A stretch of DNA of 64,000 bases from Anaerocolumna jejuensis DSM 15929 (GTDB taxonomy: Bacteria; Bacillota; Clostridia; Lachnospirales; Lachnospiraceae): NCBI RefSeq assembly GCF_900142215.1, contig NZ_FRAC01000014.1, positions 124,001-188,000 of the forward strand, in the 5' to 3' direction. Positions 34,496-42,594 of the stretch are shown here, in pieces (position 1 is the stretch's first letter; each line of letters starts with the position of its first letter). Below the pieces are notes generated by a model. The model did not search any database and was not told where the DNA came from. It saw nothing but the letters and a program-made list of their open reading frames with translations. A program made the translations under genes and the position numbers.

Positions 34496-34522
34496 TATTA
34501 TATGAAGCAGATGTCAACTTGT
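34496..34522 (-). promoter_or_regulatory. Sigma-K-type promoter of cotA
   Basis: On the minus strand AC (34521-34522), 16-bp spacer, CATATAATA (34496-34504): again an exact AC-N16-CATANNNTA. The cotA ATG, preceded by GGGAGG, is about 45 bp downstream. Confidence 0.65.
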
Positions 34523-34574
34523 GTCTTATTATGTCGATTCATTGTTGTTATACCCTGCAATTGCTTTGCTTTGC

Positions 34575-34616
34575 AAAGAAAAGCAGCGGTTTTGATAGTG
34601 AAATCAAAACCGCTGC
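34575..34616 (-). terminator. Terminator of the small membrane protein gene
   Basis: gcagcggttttga / tcaaaaccgctgc stem (34583-34616) followed on the minus strand by TTTTCTTT. It also insulates the cotA promoter. Confidence 0.8.
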
Positions 34617-34822
34617 CTGGCATTTATCTATCCTGCTATAAAGTTATTTAACCTGCCCAAACGATACTCAATTAAAATAAATATGGAAATTCAAAGGTAT
34701 CCCTTCGGTCCTAAAAGGCAATTATGCCTAAAAAATGTACCAGCAGGCCGGCTTTGCAATCAGTGATAAAATTGAGCAGGAATACATTATGATCTGTTAT
34801 CTTAGCTGATATAAATTACTTC

Positions 34823-35065
34823 TTATTTTGTCTTTTTCAAATGATAAAAATAACTGAATATACCAAGTATAATTTCTGCAAAGGCTAACAAATAAATTCT
34901 TGTTGAATTTATATACAACATATCATCAGAATAGTTTGTTGGATGCGAGAGTAAATATATCTTAAAAATCCTCGGTAAAACATCCGAGCAAAATATAGCA
35001 GCACCTAAGGTCATACAGCCAAGCAAAAATAAAATTCCTGAAAAAATCAATGAAATTTTGTACAT
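34823..35065 (-). CDS. Small two-helix membrane protein
   Basis: 80 residues: a hydrophobic N-terminal helix (about 4-26, SLIFSGILFLLGCMTLGAAIF), a polar loop, and a second helix (about 56-74, IYLLAFAEIILGIFSYFY) with a basic tail. No family recognised. GGGGG lies 9 bp before the ATG. It is the gene nearest the right end of the intervening element. It could be a passenger of unknown role. Confidence 0.6.
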   Translation of the reverse strand: MYKISLIFSGILFLLGCMTLGAAIFCSDVLPRIFKIYLLSHPTNYSDDMLYINSTRIYLLAFAEIILGIFSYFYHLKKTK

Positions 35066-35236
35066 AATTATTCCCCCAATATAAATTTAAAAAACATGAC
35101 ATTCTGACACCCGAATGCTATTTGAAATTTAACCATTCTTGCGTAAGAAGCTGACTATATTATATAGCTTTAAGAGTTCCATTTTATGGGATTAGCATAA
35201 CACAGACTATCAGAATAGGCAATAGACATATCCACA

Positions 35237-35280
35237 TTTTCGTATTCAACTACATGACACATGTAACAGGAATAGCTGCC
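35237..35280 (+). other. attR-like junction
   Basis: The inner arm TTTTCGTATTCAA (35237-35249) precedes CATGT (35260-35264), after which protease sequence resumes in the correct frame (GTAACAGGAATAGCTGCC). It is the inverted partner of the left-end arm. Confidence 0.75.
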
Positions 35281-36411
35281 GGTAACGGGAGAGCCAGCAA
35301 TGGACTATACCGGGGTGTTGCTTCCCAGAGTGATTTGCTTGTTGTAAAGCTCGGCTCTTCCATCGGCAATTCCTTTCCCCGGACTACGCAGCTAATGCAG
35401 GGCATTGATTTCTGTGTGAAACGTTCCCTGGAACTACGGCAGCCCATGTCAATTAATATCAGCTTTGGTACCAATTACGGTTCTCATACCGGTAACTCTA
35501 TTCTGGAAAACTACATGAATGAAATCGCCAACAGAGGAAGAATCAACATCTGTGTCGGTACAGGCAATGAGGGCACCACCAGTAAACATACCAGCGGAGT
35601 CCTGACTATGACGCCTGGAGCTTCCCGTGAAATAGTAGAACTTGCCGTAGGTGAGTATGAATTTACCTTTAACCTTCAGATTTGGAAGAATTTTTATGAC
35701 CAATTTGAAATCGTGATTACCTCTCCGGGAGGTACAAGAGTGGGTCCGATTCCCGAACGCCTTGGCACTCAGCAGTTTCGTATCGGACCTACAGAAATTT
35801 ATCTTTATTACGGAAAGCCTCTCCCCTATAATCCGCAGCAGGAAATTTACCTGGAATTCATACCGGTCAATGAGTATGTCGAAACCGGCATATGGACAAT
35901 CGAATTAGTGCCAAGAAGTATTGTTGTCGGAAATTATGATATGTGGCTGCCTTCCGGGGGCGTATTAAATCCCCAGACTGCTTTCCTGCGTCCCACGGAA
36001 GAAACGACTCTTACCATTCCTTCCACTGCGGAAAGAGTGATATCCGTAGGAGCTTATGATGGTTCCAATGACAGCCTTGCTTTCTTTTCCGGGCGCGGTT
36101 TTCCAAGAAACGGAGCACCAATTAAACCGGACCTGACAGCTCCCGGTGTCAATATTAACTCCTGTTCACCCGGAGGCGGTTACACTGTGCGCTCCGGTAC
36201 CAGTATGGCAACACCCTTTGTAACCGGAAGCTGTGCCCTTATGATGCAATGGGGTATTGTAGAAGGTCATGACCCTTATATGTACGGTGAGAAGATGCGG
36301 GCTTACTTAATAGCCGGCGCCAGGGAATTAAGCTTTGAGCCGGTATATCCCAATCCCACTTTTGGCTATGGAGCCTTATGCTTGAGGAATACGTTTATGC
36401 TGACGCAATGA
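35260..36411 (+). pseudogene. Csp-type S8 protease, 3' part (in-frame continuation of 29310-29912)
   Basis: 383 codons continuing the protease from His202: THVTGIAAGNG, YRGVA...DLLVVKL, the oxyanion-hole Asn (GTGNEG, about 304 of the joined protein), the Csp-specific jellyroll insert and catalytic Ser516 in GTSMATPFVTG. It has no start or ribosome site of its own; the nearby ATG at 35254 is element sequence. Joined to the 5' part the product is 584 residues with a complete triad. Whether it is a decayed gene or one reassembled during sporulation cannot be settled here, but the lack of any frameshift or stop in either half argues for maintained function. A hairpin at 36431-36466 follows the stop. 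Confidence 0.9.
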
Positions 36412-36430
36412 TAATTTATACAAATAAAAT

Positions 36431-36466
36431 AGATGGAGGAGCTTCAACTCAAAAGCTCCTCCATCT
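36431..36466 (+). terminator. Hairpin after the protease gene
   Basis: agatggaggagctt pairs with aagctcctccatct; no long T-run. Beyond it, 36470-36700 holds only AT-rich sequence with short inverted words. Confidence 0.6.
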
Positions 36467-36712
36467 ATTGTGTACATACATAACTTTTAGAACATTTACA
36501 TCTAAGAAAGTAATATTATTAAATGACTAATAGAATAGACGCCAACGTCTATTGACTACTGTAGTAGTTGATGGTATTATAAAGTAAATTAATGTAAATT
36601 AATATTTGAATCCGGATGAATTACATTAATTAACTCAAACTTCGTACATAGATTTTAGCTATGCACCTTGAGAATTCAATAGCTGGCAGTAATTAATTCA
36701 AAGGAACGGGTA

Positions 36713-37109
36713 TTGATAGGTCTGGGTTATTAATATTGGTTTTTGTACATGCGTTGCTTTATTATCAGCCACTGTATTAATCAGCAGCTTCGGAACAAAA
36801 GTCTCTGCGGCTTCATACGTAAGCGGCAGTGTGGGTGGACTTAGTACTTACGGCAGTCTCTCGATGGGTAGTACTAGCGCATCTGCAACAACAGGATCAA
36901 GTGGGTCCGCTTCACATTATGTTTATGTAGAATATGTCTATGGATTTGGCACAAATCTGTACACTGTTTCTGGCAGCAGTGCAAATAGTACTACTGTTAC
37001 AGTTACTGCGACCTCGAACCATTACGGATCCGTTTCAAAACATGCTTATGGAACTCACCGAGTTAGTGGAGGAAGTGGAGGATCATGGGAAGATTACACA
37101 TCAATCTAA
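36713..37109 (+). pseudogene. Ser/Gly/Thr-rich secreted peptide gene with a 5' frameshift
   Basis: From 36720 the frame encodes a signal-peptide-like stretch (CVALLSATVLISSFG ... KVSAAS) and a mature part of about 95 residues rich in Ser, Gly, Thr and Tyr, ending HRVSGGSGGSWEDYTSI. No ATG, GTG or TTG opens this frame before the GTG at 36831, which would drop the signal peptide. A TTG at 36713 with AAAGGA spaced 7 bp is one base out of frame, and its own frame stops at 36731. A 1-nt frameshift at about 36725-36730, a sequencing error or programmed slippage are possible. The downstream lipoprotein-ABC genes suggest a bacteriocin-like peptide; that is inference. Confidence 0.6.
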
Positions 37110-37244
37110 TGATTTAGACTTGCACTAGCAGGAGCAATGTCTATACTTCAAGCATTACTCCTGCTACTTTTAAAAGAAAAGTTTAAAAATAAATCTCACG
37201 CAAATTTGCGCCTGCGTCCCAACGTTTGCAGGTTATGGAAAGGC

Positions 37245-38495
37245 ATGGTTATTATTATGCAAAATAAACTTTCATTACTCATTTCTTGCATCATCGTCTT
37301 ACTTCTTTTCACTTCATGCTCCAAGCAATATAATACATCGAATACATACATCCCATACCAAGATTACCAATACACCTACAATAACCAGGGGAGCTTTTCG
37401 GATATAGCCGAAAGTGAAGACGGCTACTATTTTCTCAGCGGATTCTATCTCTACTATGCAGATAAGACTACCATGAATCCGGTTATCCTATGCAATAAAC
37501 CCAATTGCCTCCATTCTGATGAAACAGATCCTGAGAAAATTACAAGCTGTAATGCCTGCTTTCCAGGTATACGCTCTGGTGGGAGCGTTTCCTACTTTGA
37601 TGGAAACGTCTATATTTTGGAAAGAGATTCCAGTGATAAGTCTGGTACAGCATATCAACTGATCAAACTATCGAAAGATGGTACAAAGCGTAAAACAGTA
37701 CTTCATTTTAAATATACTCCCTCTTCACTGGCGATTCATCGGGGCAAGGTCTATGTTGCAGGCAGAGTATATGATGAAAATGGAACTTCAATATATGGTG
37801 TAAGTGAATATGATTTGAGTAAAACTGCCTCACAGAAGCCTGTAACAATCTTCGAAGGAAAAATCCCAGACGGAAATATTCAAGATCTTATTTGTTATGG
37901 GCAAAATATATACTTTAGAGAATTTGCAATGAACAGTGAGATTACAACAGTACGTATCCAACACTATAATCTCAATACAAAAAAGTCTGCTTGTATCATG
38001 CAGGAAAAGGGTAATTCATTTCCGGCACATATAGCATTCCATCATGATCATATTCAGTACTCATATACTACTCTGGATTACACCACCGGAGAAGTAACTC
38101 AAACGCATAATTATATGTGTGAATTAGACGGTTCAAAGGCGAAAGAAATCTTTTCAACCGATAATTATCAGACTTTATACTCTGATGGGAAATATATTTA
38201 TCTTGACGATGTAAAATGGTCTCCCTTCTCAAAGCCTGCTGACAAACTGTCACTGATAGTAGCAGATTCGGATGGTAATGCAATTGCTTCTACTCCTACA
38301 GGTTCTTACAGCAAAACATCTTCTCAAATAATATGTGGTAGTGCAGAACATCTTTTTTTAAAAAATCAAACAGATACCACCTATCAGATTTTATATGCAA
38401 ATAAGGATAAATTTGAAACTGGTAAGATAGATTTTCACTTAATGTTTGAAATGGAACTTGATAAAATGACACCTGGCCATAAAATTGATAATTAG
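37245..38495 (+). CDS. Beta-propeller-like lipoprotein with CxxxxC...H motif
   Basis: About 416 residues: hydrophobic signal segment ending in the lipobox FTSC (Cys25), then a repetitive beta-rich domain with propeller-like strands (for example ESEDGYYFLSGFYLYYADK, SDGKYIYLDDVKW). Near the N-terminus of the mature part is LCNKPNCLHSDET followed by CNAC, a cysteine-rich motif that may bind a metal or form disulfides. It is followed 11 bp later by the ABC ATPase, so it probably belongs to that transporter as a surface sensor, ligand-binding or immunity component. The start is not well fixed (37245 or 37257). The exact function is unknown. Confidence 0.7.
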   Translation: MVIIMQNKLSLLISCIIVLLLFTSCSKQYNTSNTYIPYQDYQYTYNNQGSFSDIAESEDGYYFLSGFYLYYADKTTMNPVILCNKPNCLHSDETDPEKITSCNACFPGIRSGGSVSYFDGNVYILERDSSDKSGTAYQLIKLSKDGTKRKTVLHFKYTPSSLAIHRGKVYVAGRVYDENGTSIYGVSEYDLSKTASQKPVTIFEGKIPDGNIQDLICYGQNIYFREFAMNSEITTVRIQHYNLNTKKSACIMQEKGNSFPAHIAFHHDHIQYSYTTLDYTTGEVTQTHNYMCELDGSKAKEIFSTDNYQTLYSDGKYIYLDDVKWSPFSKPADKLSLIVADSDGNAIASTPTGSYSKTSSQIICGSAEHLFLKNQTDTTYQILYANKDKFETGKIDFHLMFEMELDKMTPGHKIDN

Positions 38496-38506
38496 AGGAG
38501 GTTTCC

Positions 38507-39412
38507 ATGCAATTAGAATTAAATCAAATTTCGAAGTCTTATCAAAGAAATAGTAAGAAAGCGTTAGATTCCTTCTCCTTAACTCTAACACCCGGTGTTT
38601 ACGGGCTGCTTGGTCCAAATGGTGCTGGAAAAAGTACCTTGATGAATATTATTACGGACAATATCAAAGCCAGTAAAGGCTCTGTTACACTGGATGGCAA
38701 AGATGTTTTATCCATGGGCAAGGAGTTTCGAAGTCTCTTAGGTTACATGCCCCAACAACAGTCGTTATATGAAGACTTTACAGCAAAACGCTTTTTATGG
38801 TATTTTGCGGCATTAAAAGGTCTGTCCAGGCAACAGGCAAGACAAGAAATTCCCTATCTCTTCCATCTTGTGAATCTAACACAGGATGCCGGGAAAAAAC
38901 TTGGCAGCTATTCCGGTGGAATGAAGCAGCGAATCTTACTTGCTCAGGCATTATTAAACGATCCCAAAATTCTTATTCTTGATGAACCGACAGCCGGCTT
39001 GGATCCCAAAGAACGAATCCGGATTCGTAATTTTATAAGCCAGATTGCTTTGGATAAAATTGTAATTCTTGCAACCCATGTTGTCTCTGATGTTGAATAC
39101 ATTGCAAAGGAACTTATTTTCATAAAGGAAGGAAAACTTTTACTGAAAGGTACTCCTCGTGAGGTGATGGATTGCTATAAAAATAAGGTATGGCAAATTC
39201 ATATTACCCCTGAAGATTTACCAGACATTTGTAATCGCTATTCCGTAAGTAATATTGTTGGCGAGCAGGATGGTAAGGTTTGTGTAAAAATTATTGCTGA
39301 TGAATGTCCGGTAGAAAAAGATGCTATGAGTGCGCCTACCACTTTAGAAGACATTTATCTCTATCTTTTTCAAGAGGCGAAGGATGATTATGATGCAATT
39401 AATAAAATATGA
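38507..39412 (+). CDS. ABC transporter ATP-binding protein
   Basis: 301 residues of the ABC-2-type exporter ATPase class. Walker A GPNGAGKST (about 39-47), Q-loop MPQQQSL, signature SYSGGMKQR (about 143), Walker B ILILDEPTAGLDP and the switch His in LATHVVSD are all intact, so it is an active ATPase. A C-terminal extension of about 80 residues follows. The start has AGAGGAGG. It overlaps the permease start, forming an operon with the upstream lipoprotein. Homologues export peptides, confer immunity or move lipids. Confidence 0.93.
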   Translation: MQLELNQISKSYQRNSKKALDSFSLTLTPGVYGLLGPNGAGKSTLMNIITDNIKASKGSVTLDGKDVLSMGKEFRSLLGYMPQQQSLYEDFTAKRFLWYFAALKGLSRQQARQEIPYLFHLVNLTQDAGKKLGSYSGGMKQRILLAQALLNDPKILILDEPTAGLDPKERIRIRNFISQIALDKIVILATHVVSDVEYIAKELIFIKEGKLLLKGTPREVMDCYKNKVWQIHITPEDLPDICNRYSVSNIVGEQDGKVCVKIIADECPVEKDAMSAPTTLEDIYLYLFQEAKDDYDAINKI

Positions 39413-41798
39413 ATTTAATAAACTGATTCATAAAAAAGTAATTTTCTTCTTACTATTCCTTTTACTTGGATTGAATATATTTCTCTTTCTTCAAGCCCAA
39501 AAGGAAGTGGTATTTCATAATACAACGGAATACCAGAGCTTATTAACAAAATATTCTGGTATGGAGCCCAAGCAGGCACTAAGTGAACTTAAGGAAATCC
39601 AAAATGACTATAGTATACTTTCACGGATTTTATATAACCGCTCAATCGGCGTTACAGAGGCAGTTACTCAAAACGACATACAAATTCTGCTTGATGATTA
39701 TCCAGTACCAATAGCATATAAAGCGTTTACCCAAAGATATTCCTATCATATTAAGAAAGAAGCTGAATTTCAAACCGCTTATGCTGCTATTAATGAATTA
39801 ATCGAACAGTTAAATACCATTTCATCCTATCCTCAATTCATCGGCTCTATGGAGAAAAAGGCACAATCTATGGAAAGTGTCTCTATCTTTGCGAAGAAAG
39901 ATACCTTTGCTTATCGGAATATTCAAAAGACAGTACTTGATTTTAATGACTTAAAACAATTATCTCTGGAATTAGGTCAGGAAGAAGGGATTATAGCTGT
40001 CTCCCGTTTTGCATTCACTGACTATTTCCTCCTGTTATTTATCTTAATATTATCAGTATTTCTTTTTGCGGAAGAAAGAGAAAACGGATTGCTAACTATT
40101 CTCAAATCCACCACCAATGGGAGGCTAAAATTAGCAGGCTCAAAACTTCTGGTATTACTTTTATCTACCTTATTTTTGTTTGTTATATTTTATGGAGGCA
40201 ACTTATTTTCTGCCAAAGACCGATTTGGTTTTGGTGATACCGGACGATTCATACAATCTATGGCTAGCTTTCGGGATGCAGAAATGCCTTTAACCGTTTC
40301 TCATTACCTGATTGTACTGTTTTTATTAAAGTTATTTGCATTGTTACTCTTTGCTGTCATTACGACCCTGCTGTTTACGTTATTTTCAAATACAAAACTG
40401 GCCTTTCTGATCAATGGCGGGATACTTGCCTGCAGCTATCTGGCTTATTCATTCATATACCCCACTTCCTATCTGAATCCTTTGAAATACCTAAATATCT
40501 TTTCCTTTCTTGATAGCTATCAAATGATTGCATATTATAACAACTTGAATCTATTTGGTTATCCAGTGTCCAGATTGAGTAGTTCCATCTCCCTTATTGG
40601 AAGCCTTATCATACTTTGCATCCTTACATACCTGTGGATTTTCAGTAAATCCGGAAGTAAAAACAGTTCACTCAATCCAGCCTTATTCAAAAGAAAAGGT
40701 GGTAATCACCTGTCCAATGGATCCGTGCATTTATGGAATCATGAGTTATTTAAAATACTGTTTTCCAATAAAGGGCTACTCTTATTATTATTAGCTTTTC
40801 TACTGGGGCTCCAATACCTTGACCGGAGTGAGTTATTTTACACGGATGCGCAATACTACTATGAGTATTATGCCAGGCAGCTCTCAGGTAAGCTGGATGA
40901 AAGTAAAAATTCTTTTCTTGAAAATGAGCAGCAACGGTTTGATCATCTATCAGTAAATATCAATTTATTGTTAGAACAATATAATAACCATGAGATCAGC
41001 AAGGAGGACTACAGAAATAAATCCTTGGAACTATCCGAATTTGCAAAATTTTATCCAGGTTTCCAGACAGCAAAACAACAGTATGAATCACTTTCCGGCT
41101 TACAAGAGCAAAAGGATATTTCTTTACATTTTATCAGTACAATTCCCAGCAGTTACATTTTTGAGGATTCCAATCGAGACTTACTGCTCGGACTGCTATA
41201 TTCCGTCCTCCTGATTTTGTGTCTTTGTAATCTTTTTTGCATTGAATATAAGAATGGAATGATAAATTTAATAAGAAGTACGAAAAATGGGCGAGGTAAA
41301 CTGTTTTTCAAGAAATCATTCATCGCCTATGCCATCGCGGCTTTACTTATGCTGTTTATCTATATACCAATATACATAACGCTTGCCGGGCGCTATCATT
41401 TCACTGATTGGACAGCCCCGATTCAGAGTATCCAGATATTCAGCGATTTTCCCTTTAAAATATCTATCATACAATTTATCGTTCTAATAATGATGATACA
41501 ATTAACTACGGCTTTTGCTATGGTAAGTACTCTACTCTTATTAGCACAACTGCTTAAGAAGCAAACCCTTACCATATTAACCGGTGTTCTTACATTAAGT
41601 GTACCTATGATCTTTCGTTACATTGTTCCGAAGTTAGTTGAACGATATTCATTTGCTGATGGATTTAATATGTACCGGCACTTTTCAGAACAGAATTCCT
41701 TTTTATATGTATGCCTCTACGTGGCAGCCTTAATCATAATTATAGTACTGACTGAAACAGTAGCATACAGAATATTTTGCAACCGAAACCTCCGCTAA
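39390..41798 (+). CDS. Double-length ABC-2 type permease
   Basis: About 802 residues, twice the length of a usual ABC-2 permease, made of two similar halves. Half one: LIKYEFNKLIHKKVIFFLL, a large extracytoplasmic loop, then about five helices including LLFILILSVFLFAEERENGLL. Half two: HLWNHELFKILFSNKGLLLLLLAF, another loop, then helices with LLYSVLLILCLCNLFCIEYKNGM. Each half has the pattern (F/I)xxEx(K/E)NG after a helix. A fused heterodimer-like permease for the adjacent ATPase is likely. Three ATGs lie within 10 bp; AAGG is best spaced for 39390 or 39393. The substrate is unknown, possibly the neighbouring peptide. Confidence 0.85.
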   Translation: MMQLIKYEFNKLIHKKVIFFLLFLLLGLNIFLFLQAQKEVVFHNTTEYQSLLTKYSGMEPKQALSELKEIQNDYSILSRILYNRSIGVTEAVTQNDIQILLDDYPVPIAYKAFTQRYSYHIKKEAEFQTAYAAINELIEQLNTISSYPQFIGSMEKKAQSMESVSIFAKKDTFAYRNIQKTVLDFNDLKQLSLELGQEEGIIAVSRFAFTDYFLLLFILILSVFLFAEERENGLLTILKSTTNGRLKLAGSKLLVLLLSTLFLFVIFYGGNLFSAKDRFGFGDTGRFIQSMASFRDAEMPLTVSHYLIVLFLLKLFALLLFAVITTLLFTLFSNTKLAFLINGGILACSYLAYSFIYPTSYLNPLKYLNIFSFLDSYQMIAYYNNLNLFGYPVSRLSSSISLIGSLIILCILTYLWIFSKSGSKNSSLNPALFKRKGGNHLSNGSVHLWNHELFKILFSNKGLLLLLLAFLLGLQYLDRSELFYTDAQYYYEYYARQLSGKLDESKNSFLENEQQRFDHLSVNINLLLEQYNNHEISKEDYRNKSLELSEFAKFYPGFQTAKQQYESLSGLQEQKDISLHFISTIPSSYIFEDSNRDLLLGLLYSVLLILCLCNLFCIEYKNGMINLIRSTKNGRGKLFFKKSFIAYAIAALLMLFIYIPIYITLAGRYHFTDWTAPIQSIQIFSDFPFKISIIQFIVLIMMIQLTTAFAMVSTLLLLAQLLKKQTLTILTGVLTLSVPMIFRYIVPKLVERYSFADGFNMYRHFSEQNSFLYVCLYVAALIIIIVLTETVAYRIFCNRNLR

Positions 41799-41883
41799 AA
41801 AGTCCTGCCGCACTTTCTTGTGTATTATCCCCTCTTGGTTTATAATAAAAGCCATGAAACCACCTGCGAAAGGAGAAAACCCC

Positions 41884-42126
41884 ATGCTTAAATTTTCACT
41901 CAGTGTACGGGATATTGACTTTAACGAGGCTGCCGACCGGTTCTTACCCAATGAATTTAAGAGCCTCTTTATAAAAGCCGGAATCCGAATACTTCCCGCC
42001 AAGGAACAGATAACCGCATTCGTGGTAAATACCAACAAGGATAGATTCATAAGGGAAATCAATAAAGGTATGGAGAAAAAGTCCCTCCCCCTTAAAATCA
42101 ATCTTATCCGGGTAAAACACTTTTAA
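41884..42126 (+). CDS. Small conserved protein of unknown function (first of a related pair)
   Basis: 80 residues beginning MLKFSLSVRDIDFNEAADRF, basic at the C-terminus, with no signal peptide or membrane helix. The start is fixed by AAAGGAG. The next gene, 15 bp downstream, begins MLKLEVTFDEINYAGLA, so both share an opening pattern (MLK-beta strand-x-D-I/E-x-F/Y) and may be diverged duplicates. No family or motif recognised. Confidence 0.65.
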   Translation: MLKFSLSVRDIDFNEAADRFLPNEFKSLFIKAGIRILPAKEQITAFVVNTNKDRFIREINKGMEKKSLPLKINLIRVKHF

Positions 42127-42141
42127 ATTGGAGGTAATACT

Positions 42142-42459
42142 ATGTTAAAACTGGAAGTCACTTTTGATGAAATCAATTATGCCGGGCTTGCTGCCGGACT
42201 GATTCCCATGCTGCTCGAAAACCTTTCCCGCAAGGATGTGAAATCCAAAGAGGCCGCAGATCTGATAGCCAACCTGGGGGATGCCCCTGAAAGGATGCTT
42301 ACTGCCGCCTTTGGCGAACTGCCCCAGCAGGATATGAACAATCTTATTTCCGGTATTGTTTCCATTTACAGGGAAGACCTTATGAAGATAGCAAACGACA
42401 AGCTTAAGGAGCAGAATATCTCCGGCGGAATTACCGATATCCGTCTGGAAAATGTATAA
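42142..42459 (+). CDS. Small conserved protein of unknown function (second of a related pair)
   Basis: 105 residues, soluble and mainly helical, acidic in the middle (KSKEAADLIANLGDAPERM). The start is supported by GGAGGT. It is probably cotranscribed with the preceding small gene and shares its N-terminal pattern. Function unknown; the two products may form a complex. Confidence 0.65.
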   Translation: MLKLEVTFDEINYAGLAAGLIPMLLENLSRKDVKSKEAADLIANLGDAPERMLTAAFGELPQQDMNNLISGIVSIYREDLMKIANDKLKEQNISGGITDIRLENV

Positions 42460-42594
42460 ACTTCCACGGCAGGCTATCTCTTCCATCCCTTCTATTATAC
42501 ACCAGTAGAATTAAATAATATCTTTCCCTATAATAAAATAAGAACGGGACAACGTGTGCTTTCCGGTTCGATAACTAACAATAAGGAGAGATCT

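Larger units (their letters stand above)
29913..35259. mobile_element. 5.35-kb skin-like intervening element inside the Csp protease gene
   Basis: Lies between two CATGT copies. Deleting 29913-35259 joins GTH to VTG in frame and rebuilds a 584-residue protease. Contents: a large serine recombinase reading towards the left end, a Cys-rich small protein, CotA laccase and a two-helix membrane protein. No phage structural, replication or conjugation gene is present. The promoters inside look sporulation-type. The architecture parallels the sigK (skin) and spsM intervening elements, but the host gene and cargo differ from those I know. Confidence 0.88.

Noticed and set aside
35254..35259. ATG at 35254 as start of a separate protease gene.
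   Set aside because: It is element sequence, has no ribosome site, and would lack the prodomain, Asp and His of the triad.
29913..35264. Element as a prophage or conjugative element.
   Set aside because: No capsid, terminase, portal, replication, relaxase or transfer gene; only recombinase and four genes in total.
36831..37109. Complete gene starting at GTG 36831.
   Set aside because: The same frame upstream encodes a signal peptide, so this start would remove the secretion signal; no spaced ribosome site.
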